From positions 38,557-102,556 of the forward strand of contig NZ_SCQN01000053.1 of assembly GCF_004321985.1 (NCBI RefSeq): a DNA stretch of 64,000 nt, read 5' to 3'. The stretch is from Castellaniella sp. (lineage in GTDB: Bacteria > Pseudomonadota > Gammaproteobacteria > Burkholderiales > Burkholderiaceae_B). A program made the translations under genes and the position numbers. The notes under the pieces were generated by a model, which was not told the DNA's origin, ran no database searches, and saw nothing but the letters and a program-made list of their open reading frames with translations. This document shows, in pieces, positions 7,400 through 16,433 of the stretch; the first letter of the stretch is position 1, and the number at the start of each line of letters is the position of its first letter.

Positions 7400-9835
7400 T
7401 TGAAAAAGCGAATCAACAACGACAATAACCGCGACGCTTCCTCATCACAGGCAGATCTGCCGCCCGACTTCGACCCAAAGGTTCCCAGCCGCGAGCAGAT
7501 TCTGTCGATTCTGCGGACCTCCGGCAAGCCGCTTTCACTGGAGGCCCTGGCGGATACCGCCGATGCGGAGATTCCGCCCTCTGCCGGCTTCATCCGGCGC
7601 ATCAAGGCCATGGAACGCGATGGCCAACTGAGGTTCAACCCCCAGGGCCGGCTACAGATCTGCAACAACACCACCTTCATTACCGGCACCGTCCAGGGTC
7701 ACCGGGATGGTTTCGGCTTCCTGATTCCCGACGACGGCAGCCCCGACCTGTATCTTTCGTCACACGAAATGGACAAGGTCCTGCATGGTGACCGGGTCCG
7801 GGTGAAGGCAACCGGCGAATACCGGGGCCGTCCCGAAGGCGCCATTGTCGAAGTTCTGGAGCGGCGCACGCTCAAGCTGGTCGGGCGATTCCTGAAGGAG
7901 CACGGCACATTCGTCGTCGCACCCGAAGACCAGCGCATCAAGCACGACATCTTGATTGGCGCACAAGACACGGCAGGAGCCGAGTCCGGTCAGGTCGTGA
8001 CGGTGCAGATCCTGCGCCAGCCGGCCAGCCATATGCAGCCCCTGGGCCGGGTGACAGAGGTTCTGGGCGAGATCGACGATCCAGGCATGGAAATCGAGAT
8101 TGCAGTACGCAAATTCGACGTCCCGGTGGACTTCTCAGAGGCTACGCAACGCCAGGTCAAGGCAATTCCCGACCAAGTAGCTGCCAGTGAAACAGCAGGC
8201 CGCGTCGACCTGCGCGATATTCCCTTCATCACCATCGATGGTGAGGACGCTCGCGACTTCGACGACGCCGTATTCTGCACGGCCACCGACCTGGGCACGG
8301 CCAAGCGCGCACGACCGGGCTGGCGGCTGCTAGTCGCCATCGCTGACGTCAGCCACTACGTGTGGCCGCAGTCGGCGCTGGACGATGACGCGCTGGAACG
8401 CGGCACCAGCGTGTATTTTCCACGCCGCGTGATCCCCATGCTGCCTGAGGCACTGTCCAACGGAATCTGTTCGCTGAACCCGGACCTGGACCGACTGGTG
8501 ATGGTCTGCGACATGATGATTCCGGCGGGTGGCGCGAAGGCCGGCACCGTCACGGCCTACCAGTTCTACGAGGCGGTCATTCACTCCCACGCGCGCACCA
8601 CCTACGACGATATCTGGGCTGCGCTGCAACAGCCGACAGGGCCGGCGGCGCAGAACCTGGGCGACTTGTACCCGCATGTGCAAACCGCGCACGAACTCTT
8701 TCAGGCACTGTCGACAGCGCGCCGCAAGCGCGGCGCCATCGATTTCGATACCGTGGAGACGCGCATCGTCTGCAATCCGCTGGGGAAGATCGAGCGCATC
8801 GAACCCACGACACGCAACGACGCCCACAAGCTGATCGAAGAATGCATGCTGGCCGCCAATACCAGCGCGGCGGACTTTATCGTGCGCAACGAGCGCCAGG
8901 CGCTGTTCCGGGTGCACGACGGCCCCACGCCCGAAAAGCTGCAGGCGCTGCGCGACTACCTGCGCCATCTGGGCCTGACGCTGGACGGCGGCGAAGAACC
9001 CAGCACCAGCGACTATGCGAAGCTCATCGACGCCAGCCGAGCCCGGCCGGATTTTGCCGCGATCCAGACGATGTGCCTGCGTTCCATGCAGCAGGCCATC
9101 TACAGTCCAGAACAGACCGGCCACTTTGGCCTGGCCTACGAACACTATGCACACTTCACCTCGCCCATCCGGCGATACCCTGATCTGCTGGTGCATCGAG
9201 TCATCCGCAGCATCCTGCGAAAACAGCGCTACCAGCCGCCGGCCCTGCCCGGGCCTGCACCCGATCCGGCTCTGCCGGCGCGGGTGCGCGAGCACGATGC
9301 CTGGGAGGCGCTGGGGATCTGGCTGTCAGCTCGCGAGCGGCGGGCTGACGAGGCATCGCGCGATGTGGAAGCCTGGCTCAAATGCTGGTTCGTGCGCGAA
9401 CATGTGGGCGAGGTCTTCAGCGGCCACATCAGCAGCGTGACCAGCTTCGGCGTGTTCGTCACGCTGGACACGCTCTATGTCGAGGGCCTGGTGCACATCT
9501 CGGAACTGGGTGACGACTACTATCAATACAACGAGGCACTGAACGAACTACGCGGCGAACGCACTGGCATCCGCCATCAATTGGGCGACGCACTGCAGGT
9601 TCAGGTCTCGCGCGTCGACCTCGAGGCGCGTCGCATCGACTTCCGACCGGTACGCAAAGAGGACTACAAATCCCTGCAGGCCGAGATCGACGGCGATGCG
9701 CACAAACCGTCCCGGGGCTATAAAAAAGCGGCCGGCACCAAACCCGCAGCCCTGAAGGGAACCACCGCGCGCCAACGGCGCGCCGAGGCCAAACGCGCGG
9801 CCCGCCAGACGACGCCGCGCAAACGGCACTCGTAG
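7400..9835 (+). CDS. rnr: Ribonuclease R
   Basis: An 811-residue 3'-5' exoribonuclease acting in RNA decay, rRNA quality control and trans-translation. It has an N-terminal winged helix ([17 protein letters not shown]), cold-shock domains ([14 protein letters not shown]), an RNB catalytic domain with [14 protein letters not shown] near residues 278-291 carrying the metal-binding Asp residues, and an S1 domain near 668-750 ([14 protein letters not shown]). The tail is basic ([15 protein letters not shown]). A TTG start (KKRINNDN) is chosen since relatives begin at that point. An in-frame ATG at 7307 would add 31 residues that run through an inverted repeat and look non-coding. Confidence 0.93.
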   Translation: MKKRINNDNNRDASSSQADLPPDFDPKVPSREQILSILRTSGKPLSLEALADTADAEIPPSAGFIRRIKAMERDGQLRFNPQGRLQICNNTTFITGTVQGHRDGFGFLIPDDGSPDLYLSSHEMDKVLHGDRVRVKATGEYRGRPEGAIVEVLERRTLKLVGRFLKEHGTFVVAPEDQRIKHDILIGAQDTAGAESGQVVTVQILRQPASHMQPLGRVTEVLGEIDDPGMEIEIAVRKFDVPVDFSEATQRQVKAIPDQVAASETAGRVDLRDIPFITIDGEDARDFDDAVFCTATDLGTAKRARPGWRLLVAIADVSHYVWPQSALDDDALERGTSVYFPRRVIPMLPEALSNGICSLNPDLDRLVMVCDMMIPAGGAKAGTVTAYQFYEAVIHSHARTTYDDIWAALQQPTGPAAQNLGDLYPHVQTAHELFQALSTARRKRGAIDFDTVETRIVCNPLGKIERIEPTTRNDAHKLIEECMLAANTSAADFIVRNERQALFRVHDGPTPEKLQALRDYLRHLGLTLDGGEEPSTSDYAKLIDASRARPDFAAIQTMCLRSMQQAIYSPEQTGHFGLAYEHYAHFTSPIRRYPDLLVHRVIRSILRKQRYQPPALPGPAPDPALPARVREHDAWEALGIWLSARERRADEASRDVEAWLKCWFVREHVGEVFSGHISSVTSFGVFVTLDTLYVEGLVHISELGDDYYQYNEALNELRGERTGIRHQLGDALQVQVSRVDLEARRIDFRPVRKEDYKSLQAEIDGDAHKPSRGYKKAAGTKPAALKGTTARQRRAEAKRAARQTTPRKRHS

Positions 9836-9915
9836 CCGCAATCGCCGGCCCCCGGACCGATCCGGCGGCCGGTGCCGCGCACTACAATGACGGCTTGCAG
9901 CACACTAGGATCCCC

Positions 9916-10665
9916 ATGTCATCTCAACAGATCCTGTCCGGCTTCCATGCCGTGCAGGCGCGCCTGCGCCACGCCCCCGACTCGATCCGCGACGTCTACC
10001 TGGACACCAGCCGCCAGGACGCGCGCATGCAACGATGCATCCAGCAGCTCGAGGCTGCCAGTGTGCGCTGGCACGCAGCAGATGCTCAGCGCCTGGACGG
10101 CCTGGCCCACGGCGTGCGCCACCAGGGAATCGTTGCCCTGGCGCGGCCCCGACCGCTGGCGGTCTCCATCGACGAGGTGCTGGACCCGCTGGCCGAGCGC
10201 CACGAACCAGCTCTGCTACTGGTGCTCGACGGGGTCACCGACCCGCACAATCTGGGTGCCTGCCTGCGTACGGCGGATGCCGCGGGTGTACACGCCGTGG
10301 TCGCCCCCAAGGACCGCGCCGTCGGGCTGAACGCGACCGTCCAGCGGGTGGCTTGCGGGGCGGCCGACACGGTGCCCTACCTGACGGTGACCAACCTGGC
10401 CCGCACGCTGCGAGCGCTGCGTGAGCGCGACATCTGGCTGGTCGGCACGGACGACACAGCCGCTCGCAGCCTGCATCAGGTCGATGCACGGCGCGCAATG
10501 GCCTGGGTGATGGGTGCCGAAGGCGAAGGCATGCGCCGGCTGACGCGCGAGACCTGTGACGAACTGGTGGCCATCCCCATGCACGGCTCGGTCGAAAGCC
10601 TGAACGTGAGCGTGGCCAGCGCCGTCTGTCTGTACGAAAGCGTACGTCAGCGGACAACCGCCTAG
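9916..10665 (+). CDS. rlmB: 23S rRNA (guanosine-2'-O)-methyltransferase RlmB
   Basis: A 249-residue SPOUT-class methyltransferase that uses SAM to modify G2251 of 23S rRNA. The N-terminal substrate domain is followed by the catalytic core: [20 protein letters not shown] near residue 103, [10 protein letters not shown] near 198, and [18 protein letters not shown], the knot motifs. It starts 80 bases after rnr on the same strand, the usual rnr-rlmB pairing. A TACAAT at 9883-9888 may provide its own promoter, though no good -35 is seen. Confidence 0.93.
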   Translation: MSSQQILSGFHAVQARLRHAPDSIRDVYLDTSRQDARMQRCIQQLEAASVRWHAADAQRLDGLAHGVRHQGIVALARPRPLAVSIDEVLDPLAERHEPALLLVLDGVTDPHNLGACLRTADAAGVHAVVAPKDRAVGLNATVQRVACGAADTVPYLTVTNLARTLRALRERDIWLVGTDDTAARSLHQVDARRAMAWVMGAEGEGMRRLTRETCDELVAIPMHGSVESLNVSVASAVCLYESVRQRTTA

Positions 10666-10808
10666 CGTCGGCCGCCGCCTGGCGAAGACCGAGAGCAACG
10701 CCTCCCCGCCGCCCTCCCTGAATCGCGGCATAATGTCCGAACCTGCCGCGATGGCCCTTCGGCCGTCCATTCGGCGCCATTTCACCTACCTTCACGATTT
10801 CGCCCACC

Positions 10809-12053
10809 ATGTCCGATTTCGGCTTCACCACACAGATCGTCCACCAGGATCATCTGGCGCACCGCGAGCACGGCGCCATCTTCCAGCCCATCCACCCATC
10901 CACCGAATTTGCCTACGCGACAGCCGAGGATCTGGCGGCGGTCTTCCAGGGGCGCCAGGCGGGCTTCACCTACGGCCGCACCGGCACGCCGACGACAGCT
11001 GCGCTGGAAGCCAAGATCACCGCAATGGAAAAGGGCATCGGCACGGTGTGCTTCGCTACCGGCATGGCCGCGTTGAACGCGATCTTTTTTGCCCTGCTGC
11101 GTCAAGGAGACCACCTGGTCGCGAGCAAGTACGTCTTCGGTAACACCAACAGCCTGTTGCTCACCCTGGGCAGCCTGGGAGTCGAGATCACGCTGGTCGA
11201 TGCCACGGACGCGTCCCAGGTCGAAGCCGCCATCAGGCCCAATACGCGGATGGTGTTCGTGGAGACCATCGCCAATCCCGGAACCCAGGTGGCGGATCTG
11301 AAGGCCATCGGCGACCTATGCCAGACGCGCAAGCTGGTCTATGTAGTAGACAGCACTTTGTCCTCTCCCTACCTGCGTCGGGGACGCGACTTCGGCGCAT
11401 CGCTGGTCATCAACTCGCTATCCAAGCACATCAGCGGCCACGGTAACGCGCTAGGCGGCGCGGTGACTCAGACCGGCCTCTATGACTGGACCCACTTTCC
11501 AAATATCTACGAGCAATATCACAAGGGCGAATCCAACACCTGGGGGCTGCTTCAGATCAAGAAAAAAGGTCTGCGAGACATGGGCGGCACTCTGTCCTCA
11601 GACGTCGCGCACCGCATCGCGGCCGGCGCGGAAACCATGGCCTTGCGCATGGACCGGATCTGCAGCAACGCCCTGGCGCTCGCCACAGTCCTGCAAGCGC
11701 ATCCGCGCGTAAGCCGCGTCCACTATCCAGGGCTGGCCAGTCATGCGCAGCACGAACGCGCCACCGAGTTCTTCGGAGGTCTTTACGGCGGGCTGATGGG
11801 GGTGGAGCTCAAGCCAGAGGTCGACGTGTTCGACTGCCTGAACCACCTGAAGGTCGCAGCGCTCGCCACGCACCTGGGTGACAACCGCACACTGGTGTTG
11901 CCTGCGGCACACACCATCTATTACGAGATGGGCCCGGAACGCCGCGCGCTGATGGGCATTTCGGACGGCTTCCTGCGCATCTCGGTAGGGATCGAAGACG
12001 AACCCGATCTGATCGGCGATTTTACCCAGGCGCTGGATGCAGCCCGCGCCTGA
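10809..12053 (+). CDS. PLP-dependent Cys/Met metabolism enzyme
   Basis: A 414-residue trans-sulfuration family enzyme (cystathionine gamma-synthase, O-acyl-homoserine sulfhydrylase or similar). The family pattern is complete: YGRTGTPTTAALE, FATGMAAL, ETIANPG, VVDSTLSSP and SLSKHISGHG, whose Lys near residue 206 binds PLP. Such enzymes attach sulfur to homoserine esters or split sulfur amino acids. The exact substrate cannot be fixed from sequence, so no symbol is given. It stands alone between rlmB and hupB. Confidence 0.85.
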   Translation: MSDFGFTTQIVHQDHLAHREHGAIFQPIHPSTEFAYATAEDLAAVFQGRQAGFTYGRTGTPTTAALEAKITAMEKGIGTVCFATGMAALNAIFFALLRQGDHLVASKYVFGNTNSLLLTLGSLGVEITLVDATDASQVEAAIRPNTRMVFVETIANPGTQVADLKAIGDLCQTRKLVYVVDSTLSSPYLRRGRDFGASLVINSLSKHISGHGNALGGAVTQTGLYDWTHFPNIYEQYHKGESNTWGLLQIKKKGLRDMGGTLSSDVAHRIAAGAETMALRMDRICSNALALATVLQAHPRVSRVHYPGLASHAQHERATEFFGGLYGGLMGVELKPEVDVFDCLNHLKVAALATHLGDNRTLVLPAAHTIYYEMGPERRALMGISDGFLRISVGIEDEPDLIGDFTQALDAARA

Positions 12054-12134
12054 GCGGCGAATCGGGGATTACCCGCAGAGCAGTTCAGTTCTTTAACAAA
12101 GATCAGCAAACACGCGGGTCTCCAGCGGTTTTTC

Positions 12135-12165
12135 TTGACAGCGCTGCAGTTCAAAGGCTTAATAC
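12135..12165 (+). promoter_or_regulatory. Candidate hupB promoter
   Basis: A consensus -35 TTGACA (12135-12140) and a -10-like TTAATA (12159-12164) with an 18-base spacer. This gives a long leader of about 145 bases before hupB, which includes a 7-bp hairpin CTGGCGT/ACGCCAG at 12269-12288. Confidence 0.5.
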
Positions 12166-12318
12166 GCCTTAGCCACCACACCTCATTTGGGCAACAAACA
12201 TCAGCTGTACGACTGATTGTCCCAGGCTGAAGGAGTTGGCCGTGGCGGATTTTTCAATCACTGAATGTCTGGCGTTCCACCACGCCAGGCCACAATAAAC
12301 CTCAGGGGTATTTCATCA

Positions 12319-12591
12319 ATGAACAAGACCGAGCTGATCGAGCATATTTCCTCCAAGACCGATCTTTCCAAGGCGGACGTGGGACGCGCCCTGGAAGCCT
12401 TCGTCGGCGCAGTAAAAACCACCCTGAAAAAGAAGGGTTCCGTGACCCTGGTCGGCTTCGGTACATTTGCCGTGTCCGACCGTGCCGCGCGTACCGGCCG
12501 CAATCCGCGCACCGGCGAAGCCATCAAGATCAAAAAGGCCCGTGTGCCGAAATTCCGCCCGGGCAAGGCATTGAAGGATGCCGTGAACTGA
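12319..12591 (+). CDS. hupB: DNA-binding protein HU-beta
   Basis: A 90-residue histone-like nucleoid protein: [28 protein letters not shown], then [11 protein letters not shown] and [14 protein letters not shown], the arm that inserts into the DNA minor groove, ending in [12 protein letters not shown]. It bends and compacts DNA and works as a dimer. The start at MNKTEL is the family start. It is a single-gene unit with its own promoter and a strong terminator. Confidence 0.95.
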   Translation: MNKTELIEHISSKTDLSKADVGRALEAFVGAVKTTLKKKGSVTLVGFGTFAVSDRAARTGRNPRTGEAIKIKKARVPKFRPGKALKDAVN

Positions 12592-12612
12592 TCGGTCGGT
12601 TGCCAGACCCCG

Positions 12613-12639
12613 AAAAGGCCACCTGCGGTGGCCTTTTTG
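12613..12639 (+). terminator. hupB terminator
   Basis: AAGGCCACC pairs with GGTGGCCTT around a TGC loop, followed by TTTTTG. A strong Rho-independent terminator 21 bases after the hupB stop. Confidence 0.9.
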
Positions 12640-12652
12640 CTGGACGCGCAAT

Positions 12653-12681
12653 TTGCCGCTACCAGCTCCCACCGATATAAT
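12653..12681 (+). promoter_or_regulatory. tRNA-Val promoter
   Basis: TTGCCG (12653-12658) and a perfect TATAAT (12676-12681) with a 17-base spacer, ending 29 bases before the tRNA. Confidence 0.8.
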
Positions 12682-12710
12682 CTGGCCGCGCGTATCCCAT
12701 CGGCGCAGCC

Positions 12711-12786
12711 GGGTGCTTAGCTCAGTTGGTAGAGCGGCGCCTTTACACGGCGTAGGTCACAGGTTCGAACCCTGTAGCACCCACCA
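12711..12786 (+). tRNA. tRNA-Val (TAC)
   Basis: A complete 76-base tRNA with encoded CCA. Acceptor stem GGGTGCT/AGCACCC, D arm GCTCAGTTGGTAGAGC and anticodon loop CTTTACA giving anticodon TAC. Confidence 0.95.
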
Positions 12787-12872
12787 CCCCCGGTTCCCAT
12801 TGCCGCCCGGCCGGCGCACCGGCGGACTGTCCAAAGTACAGTCCAGGACCCTCCCGATTTACAATCCTGGCC

Positions 12873-13979
12873 ATGAACTCACCCGCCCATTCGCCTGCCT
12901 CGCTGCGCTGCGGCCTGGACGCCCTCGCACAGTTCGATGACATCATCGACGTGCGCTCGCCAGCGGAATACGCCGACGACCATATCCCGGGCGCCATCAG
13001 CGCGCCGGTACTGGACAACGCGGAGCGCGCCCTCATCGGCACCATCTACGCACAGGAATCGCCCTTCAAGGCCACCCGGCTGGGCGCGGCAATCGTTGCG
13101 CGGCACATCGCCGATTACCTAGAGACGCTGTTCGCCGACCGTCCGCGAGGCTGGCGGCCGCTGGTGTACTGCTGGCGTGGCGGAAAGCGGTCCGGCGCCA
13201 TGACGAGCTGGCTCAACCAGATCGGCTGGCGCGCGCGCCAGCTCGACGGCGGCTACAAGACCTGGCGCCGCCACGTCATCGACGCGCTGGCTACCTGGCC
13301 CGCAGGCCTGGACTGCATCATCCTGGCGGGTCCCACAGGATCAGGCAAGACACGGCTGCTGCAGTCCCTATCTCGGGTCGGCGCCCAGACGCTGGACCTG
13401 GAGGGCCTGGCCTGTCACCGGGGATCACTGTTGGGGGATCTGCCCGATCAACCACAGCCCAGCCAGCGCGGTTTCGAAACGGCCCTCCACCAGGCTATCG
13501 ATGCGCTGGACCCGTTGCGACCGGTCTTCGTCGAGGCGGAAAGCCGCCGCATCGGACGCCTGAGCCTGCCCGATGCGCTGCTGCAGGCCATGCGCGTCGG
13601 CCGCTGCGTGCGGGTACAAGCGAGCACGCCCCAGCGAATCGCCTTCCTGCTGCAGGATTATCGCCACCTGTTCGATGCTCCCGACGACTTCAAACAGAAA
13701 CTGGAACAGCTCGTGGGCCTGCACAGCCGACAGACCATCACCGAATGGCAGGCTCTGATCGACGCCGACCGCCGCGCGGAACTGTTCGAGGCGCTGGTGG
13801 AGCGCCACTACGATCCGGCCTACCGACGAAGCAGTCACTCCAACTACGAGGGGCTGGCCCAGGCCGACACCTTCATCTACGATCCGACGACGGATGACGG
13901 CGGCGTGCAGGCGCGCGCGCTGATCGCACAGTTCGCGGACCAAACCGTTCCCATACCTTCATCCCAGGAAAGCGCATGA
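12873..13979 (+). CDS. selU: tRNA 2-selenouridine synthase (SelU/MnmH)
   Basis: A 368-residue protein that replaces sulfur by selenium at the wobble uridine of tRNAs for Lys, Glu and Gln. It has an N-terminal rhodanese domain with DVRSPAEYADDHIPGA and an active-site Cys near residue 100 in YCWRGGKRSGAM, then a P-loop near 153-160 (GPTGSGKT) that belongs to the geranyl-transfer/ATPase half. The selenium donor selD follows with an ATGA overlap, which supports the role. Normal length for the family. Confidence 0.92.
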   Translation: MNSPAHSPASLRCGLDALAQFDDIIDVRSPAEYADDHIPGAISAPVLDNAERALIGTIYAQESPFKATRLGAAIVARHIADYLETLFADRPRGWRPLVYCWRGGKRSGAMTSWLNQIGWRARQLDGGYKTWRRHVIDALATWPAGLDCIILAGPTGSGKTRLLQSLSRVGAQTLDLEGLACHRGSLLGDLPDQPQPSQRGFETALHQAIDALDPLRPVFVEAESRRIGRLSLPDALLQAMRVGRCVRVQASTPQRIAFLLQDYRHLFDAPDDFKQKLEQLVGLHSRQTITEWQALIDADRRAELFEALVERHYDPAYRRSSHSNYEGLAQADTFIYDPTTDDGGVQARALIAQFADQTVPIPSSQESA

Positions 13980-15025
13980 CCCAAGCAACACCTCCCCGCC
14001 TGACCTCGCTGTCGCACGGCGGGGGCTGCGGCTGCAAGATCGCCCCCGACGTTCTGGCGCAACTGATGCGCAATGCTCTGCCCACAGGTCCATTTCCGGA
14101 CTTGCTGGTAGGCACGCAAACTGCCGACGATGCGGCGGTCTATCGTCTCAATGACGAACAGGCACTCATCGCCACCACGGACTTCTTCATGCCCATTGTG
14201 GATGATCCGCAGGACTTTGGACGCATCGCGGCCGCCAACGCCCTGTCGGACGTCTACGCCATGGGGGGAAAGCCCATCATGGCGTTGGCGCTGGTGGGGA
14301 TGCCCATCAAGACGCTGCCCACCGAAACCATCAACGCCATTCTGGCGGGAGGCGCCTCCATCTGCCAGCACGCGGGCATCCCGATCGCTGGCGGGCATTC
14401 CATCGATTCGGTAGAGCCGATCTATGGGCTGGCCGTGATGGGAATCGCGCACCCCGGCCAGATCCGGCGCAACGACCAAGCGCGAGCGGGAGACGTACTG
14501 ATCCTGAGCAAGCCGCTGGGCGTGGGCATTCTGTCTGCCGCTCTGAAGAAGGGGCTGCTGGATCCCGCTGGCTATCAGGCGATGATCGCGAGCACCACAC
14601 AACTCAATACCCCCGGCGCGCGCCTGGGACAATTGAAATCGGTACACGCCATGACAGATGTCACAGGGTTCAGCCTGCTGGGGCACACGCTGGAAATGTG
14701 CCGAGGCTCCGGCCTGCGGGCCGACATCGAATTCAAGGCGTTGCCCTGGCTGCCGGGTGTGCGCCAACTGGCCGAGGCCGGCACTTTTACCGGAGCATCG
14801 GCCCGCAATTGGCGCGCCTGCGAATCGGAAGTCACGCTGGATGCAACGTTGCCATCCGTCGGGCAGACGCTGCTGACCGATCCACAGACTTCCGGCGGAC
14901 TGCTGGTCGCTTGCTCCCCCGAGGCGGCCGACTCCGTCCTGGAGCTCCTTCGGGCAGACGGATTCGGCCAGGCAGGCCGGATCGGGACGCTGCAAGCAGG
15001 TGCTCCTCACATTCGGGTATCCTGA
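13976..15025 (+). CDS. selD: Selenide, water dikinase (selenophosphate synthase)
   Basis: A 349-residue enzyme making selenophosphate from selenide and ATP. The active-site motif GGGCGCK places the catalytic Cys at residue 18 and Lys at 21; Cys is used, not selenocysteine. Further family marks are TTDFFMPIVDDPQDFGRIAAANALSD-type metal/ATP residues, AGGHSI, and TDVTGFSLLGH. It is coupled to selU; no selA or selB is in the window, so its proven outlet here is tRNA selenation. Confidence 0.95.
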   Translation: MTQATPPRLTSLSHGGGCGCKIAPDVLAQLMRNALPTGPFPDLLVGTQTADDAAVYRLNDEQALIATTDFFMPIVDDPQDFGRIAAANALSDVYAMGGKPIMALALVGMPIKTLPTETINAILAGGASICQHAGIPIAGGHSIDSVEPIYGLAVMGIAHPGQIRRNDQARAGDVLILSKPLGVGILSAALKKGLLDPAGYQAMIASTTQLNTPGARLGQLKSVHAMTDVTGFSLLGHTLEMCRGSGLRADIEFKALPWLPGVRQLAEAGTFTGASARNWRACESEVTLDATLPSVGQTLLTDPQTSGGLLVACSPEAADSVLELLRADGFGQAGRIGTLQAGAPHIRVS

Positions 15026-15052
15026 CCCCATCCACGCCGACAGGAATCCGCC

Positions 15053-15289
15053 ATGCTCGACCCTCTGACGATTGCCCGGAACGCCACCGCACCCGCCGTC
15101 CTGCTGCCCCAAATGGCCAATCGCCATGGCTGCATCACGGGGGCAACCGGAACCGGCAAGACCATCACCCTGCAGGTGCTGGCCGTAGGCGAAGCCCTGG
15201 TCTCCCTGCTGGACGCCAAGGGGCAGCCGACGCCGACGCAACGCGTCTGGACGATGGCGCCCGGCAGCCACACGAGTCGGCGGCGCTGA
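15053..15289 (+). pseudogene. Internally deleted DUF853 (HerA-like ATPase) remnant
   Basis: The 78-codon frame joins the start of a DUF853 protein (YjgR type) to a segment from near its C-terminus. Residues 1-43 match the family start, including ANRHGCITGATGTGKT with the P-loop at 30-37. From about residue 45 the text VGEALVSLLDAKGQPTP resembles a region several hundred residues further on in full-length members. The Walker B, arginine finger and core fold are therefore missing. The frame is kept and its stop overlaps the tag start (TGATG), which may have preserved it for coupling. The match is from memory of the family. Confidence 0.65.
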
Positions 15290-15945
15290 TGGACACCGGT
15301 TCCGCACCGCGCAGCCCGGCACCCCCGGCGCCAGCGGAACCCGTCATCCACCGCTGTGCCTGGTGCAGCGACGATCCCCTGTATATCCGCTACCACGACG
15401 AGGAATGGGGCGTCCCGTCTTACGATCCCGACCACCTGTTCGAACTGCTATTGCTGGAAGGTTTCCAGGCGGGGCTGTCGTGGATCACCATCCTGCGCAA
15501 ACGGGAGGCATTCCGCGAAGCGCTGCTGGGGTTCGATCCACGCGCGCTCGCAGCCACCGACGCGACCTGGGTCCAGGACCGCATGGGGAACCCCGCCATT
15601 ATCCGCAACCGGCTGAAATTGGAGGCGGCCGGCCGCAACGCCAGGGCCTGGCTGGCGATCCCCGATCCAGTCGGTCTGATCTGGTCTGTAGTGGACGGAC
15701 GGCCCCTCACCCATCGCTACACCACCAGCGCCGACATCCCGGCGGCCGGCCCGGAGGCGCAGGTGCTCAGCAAGCGATTGAAGAAGCTGGGCTTCACATT
15801 CGTGGGACCCACGATCTGCCATTCCTATCTGCAGGCGATCGGATGCCTCATGGACCACACCACGGATTGCGACCGCTACCGGACGCTGGCCGATGCCGCG
15901 ATGCCCACTCACCCACACGCACCGCTGCGCATCGGGCAGCACTGA
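15289..15945 (+). CDS. tag: DNA-3-methyladenine glycosylase I
   Basis: A 218-residue base-excision enzyme removing 3-methyladenine from alkylated DNA. It has the zinc ligands of Tag proteins: Cys in RCAWCSDDP, His in YHDEEWG, and His/Cys in MDHTTDCDRY. Other marks are LLLEGFQAGLSWITIL and GFTFVGPTICHSYLQAIG. The ATG overlaps the upstream remnant's stop (TGATG). The N-terminus is about 20 residues longer than in enteric Tag and Pro/Ala-rich. Confidence 0.93.
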   Translation: MDTGSAPRSPAPPAPAEPVIHRCAWCSDDPLYIRYHDEEWGVPSYDPDHLFELLLLEGFQAGLSWITILRKREAFREALLGFDPRALAATDATWVQDRMGNPAIIRNRLKLEAAGRNARAWLAIPDPVGLIWSVVDGRPLTHRYTTSADIPAAGPEAQVLSKRLKKLGFTFVGPTICHSYLQAIGCLMDHTTDCDRYRTLADAAMPTHPHAPLRIGQH

Positions 15946-16400
15946 TGGGTGCATCATGCCCGGACGGCCTGGCCCAAGCGTACCGCCACGCACTTTACCG
16001 GATCGACACCCCCACTCCAATCGTGCTGAGGATCGGTGCCACGCACCCCGAATTGAAAGTGCTGGCAGCGACCCTTGGGCAACCCGAATGGGGAGCGTTC
16101 CTGTCGGCCAGCAATCCGCACAGCCGGATCCTGAGGCCGGCCGCCAACAATCGGCGCCTGGCAGCCTTGCAGCGAGCCCTGAAGTCTTCGGGCCACCTCT
16201 GGCTGCCCGGACAAGGCCTGGATCCTTTGGGGCAATGGCCCGCGGAACCCAGCCTGTGGATTGCCGGTCTGACCGAGGCCGACGCGCGCACACTGGCGTT
16301 GCGCTTCAGACAGAACGCATTCGTCTGGTGCGACGCGCACACTGTCGCCCATCTGGTCTGGACCAGACAGATTCAGGATTCTGTGCATCCGTTCTGCTAA
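15945..16400 (+). CDS. DUF3293 family protein
   Basis: A 151-residue protein of a family of unknown role. Typical features: AYRHALYRI, FLSASNPHSRILRPAANNRRLAAL, PGQGLDPLGQWPAEPSLWIAGL and FRQNAFVWCD. It starts on the last base of the tag stop (TGATG), so it is translated with tag. No enzyme motif is visible. The family assignment is from pattern memory. Confidence 0.75.
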   Translation: MGASCPDGLAQAYRHALYRIDTPTPIVLRIGATHPELKVLAATLGQPEWGAFLSASNPHSRILRPAANNRRLAALQRALKSSGHLWLPGQGLDPLGQWPAEPSLWIAGLTEADARTLALRFRQNAFVWCDAHTVAHLVWTRQIQDSVHPFC

Positions 16401-16433
16401 CGTAAGGGCCAATCTCGTCTCCGGAGAACTGCC

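Noticed and set aside
9860..9888. Promoter for rlmB with TACAAT
   Set aside because: The -10 is fair but no -35 match is present, and rlmB can be transcribed from rnr.
13877..15322. Minus-strand open frame of 481 codons opposite selD
   Set aside because: Shadow of selD and the start of tag; no ribosome site or domain.
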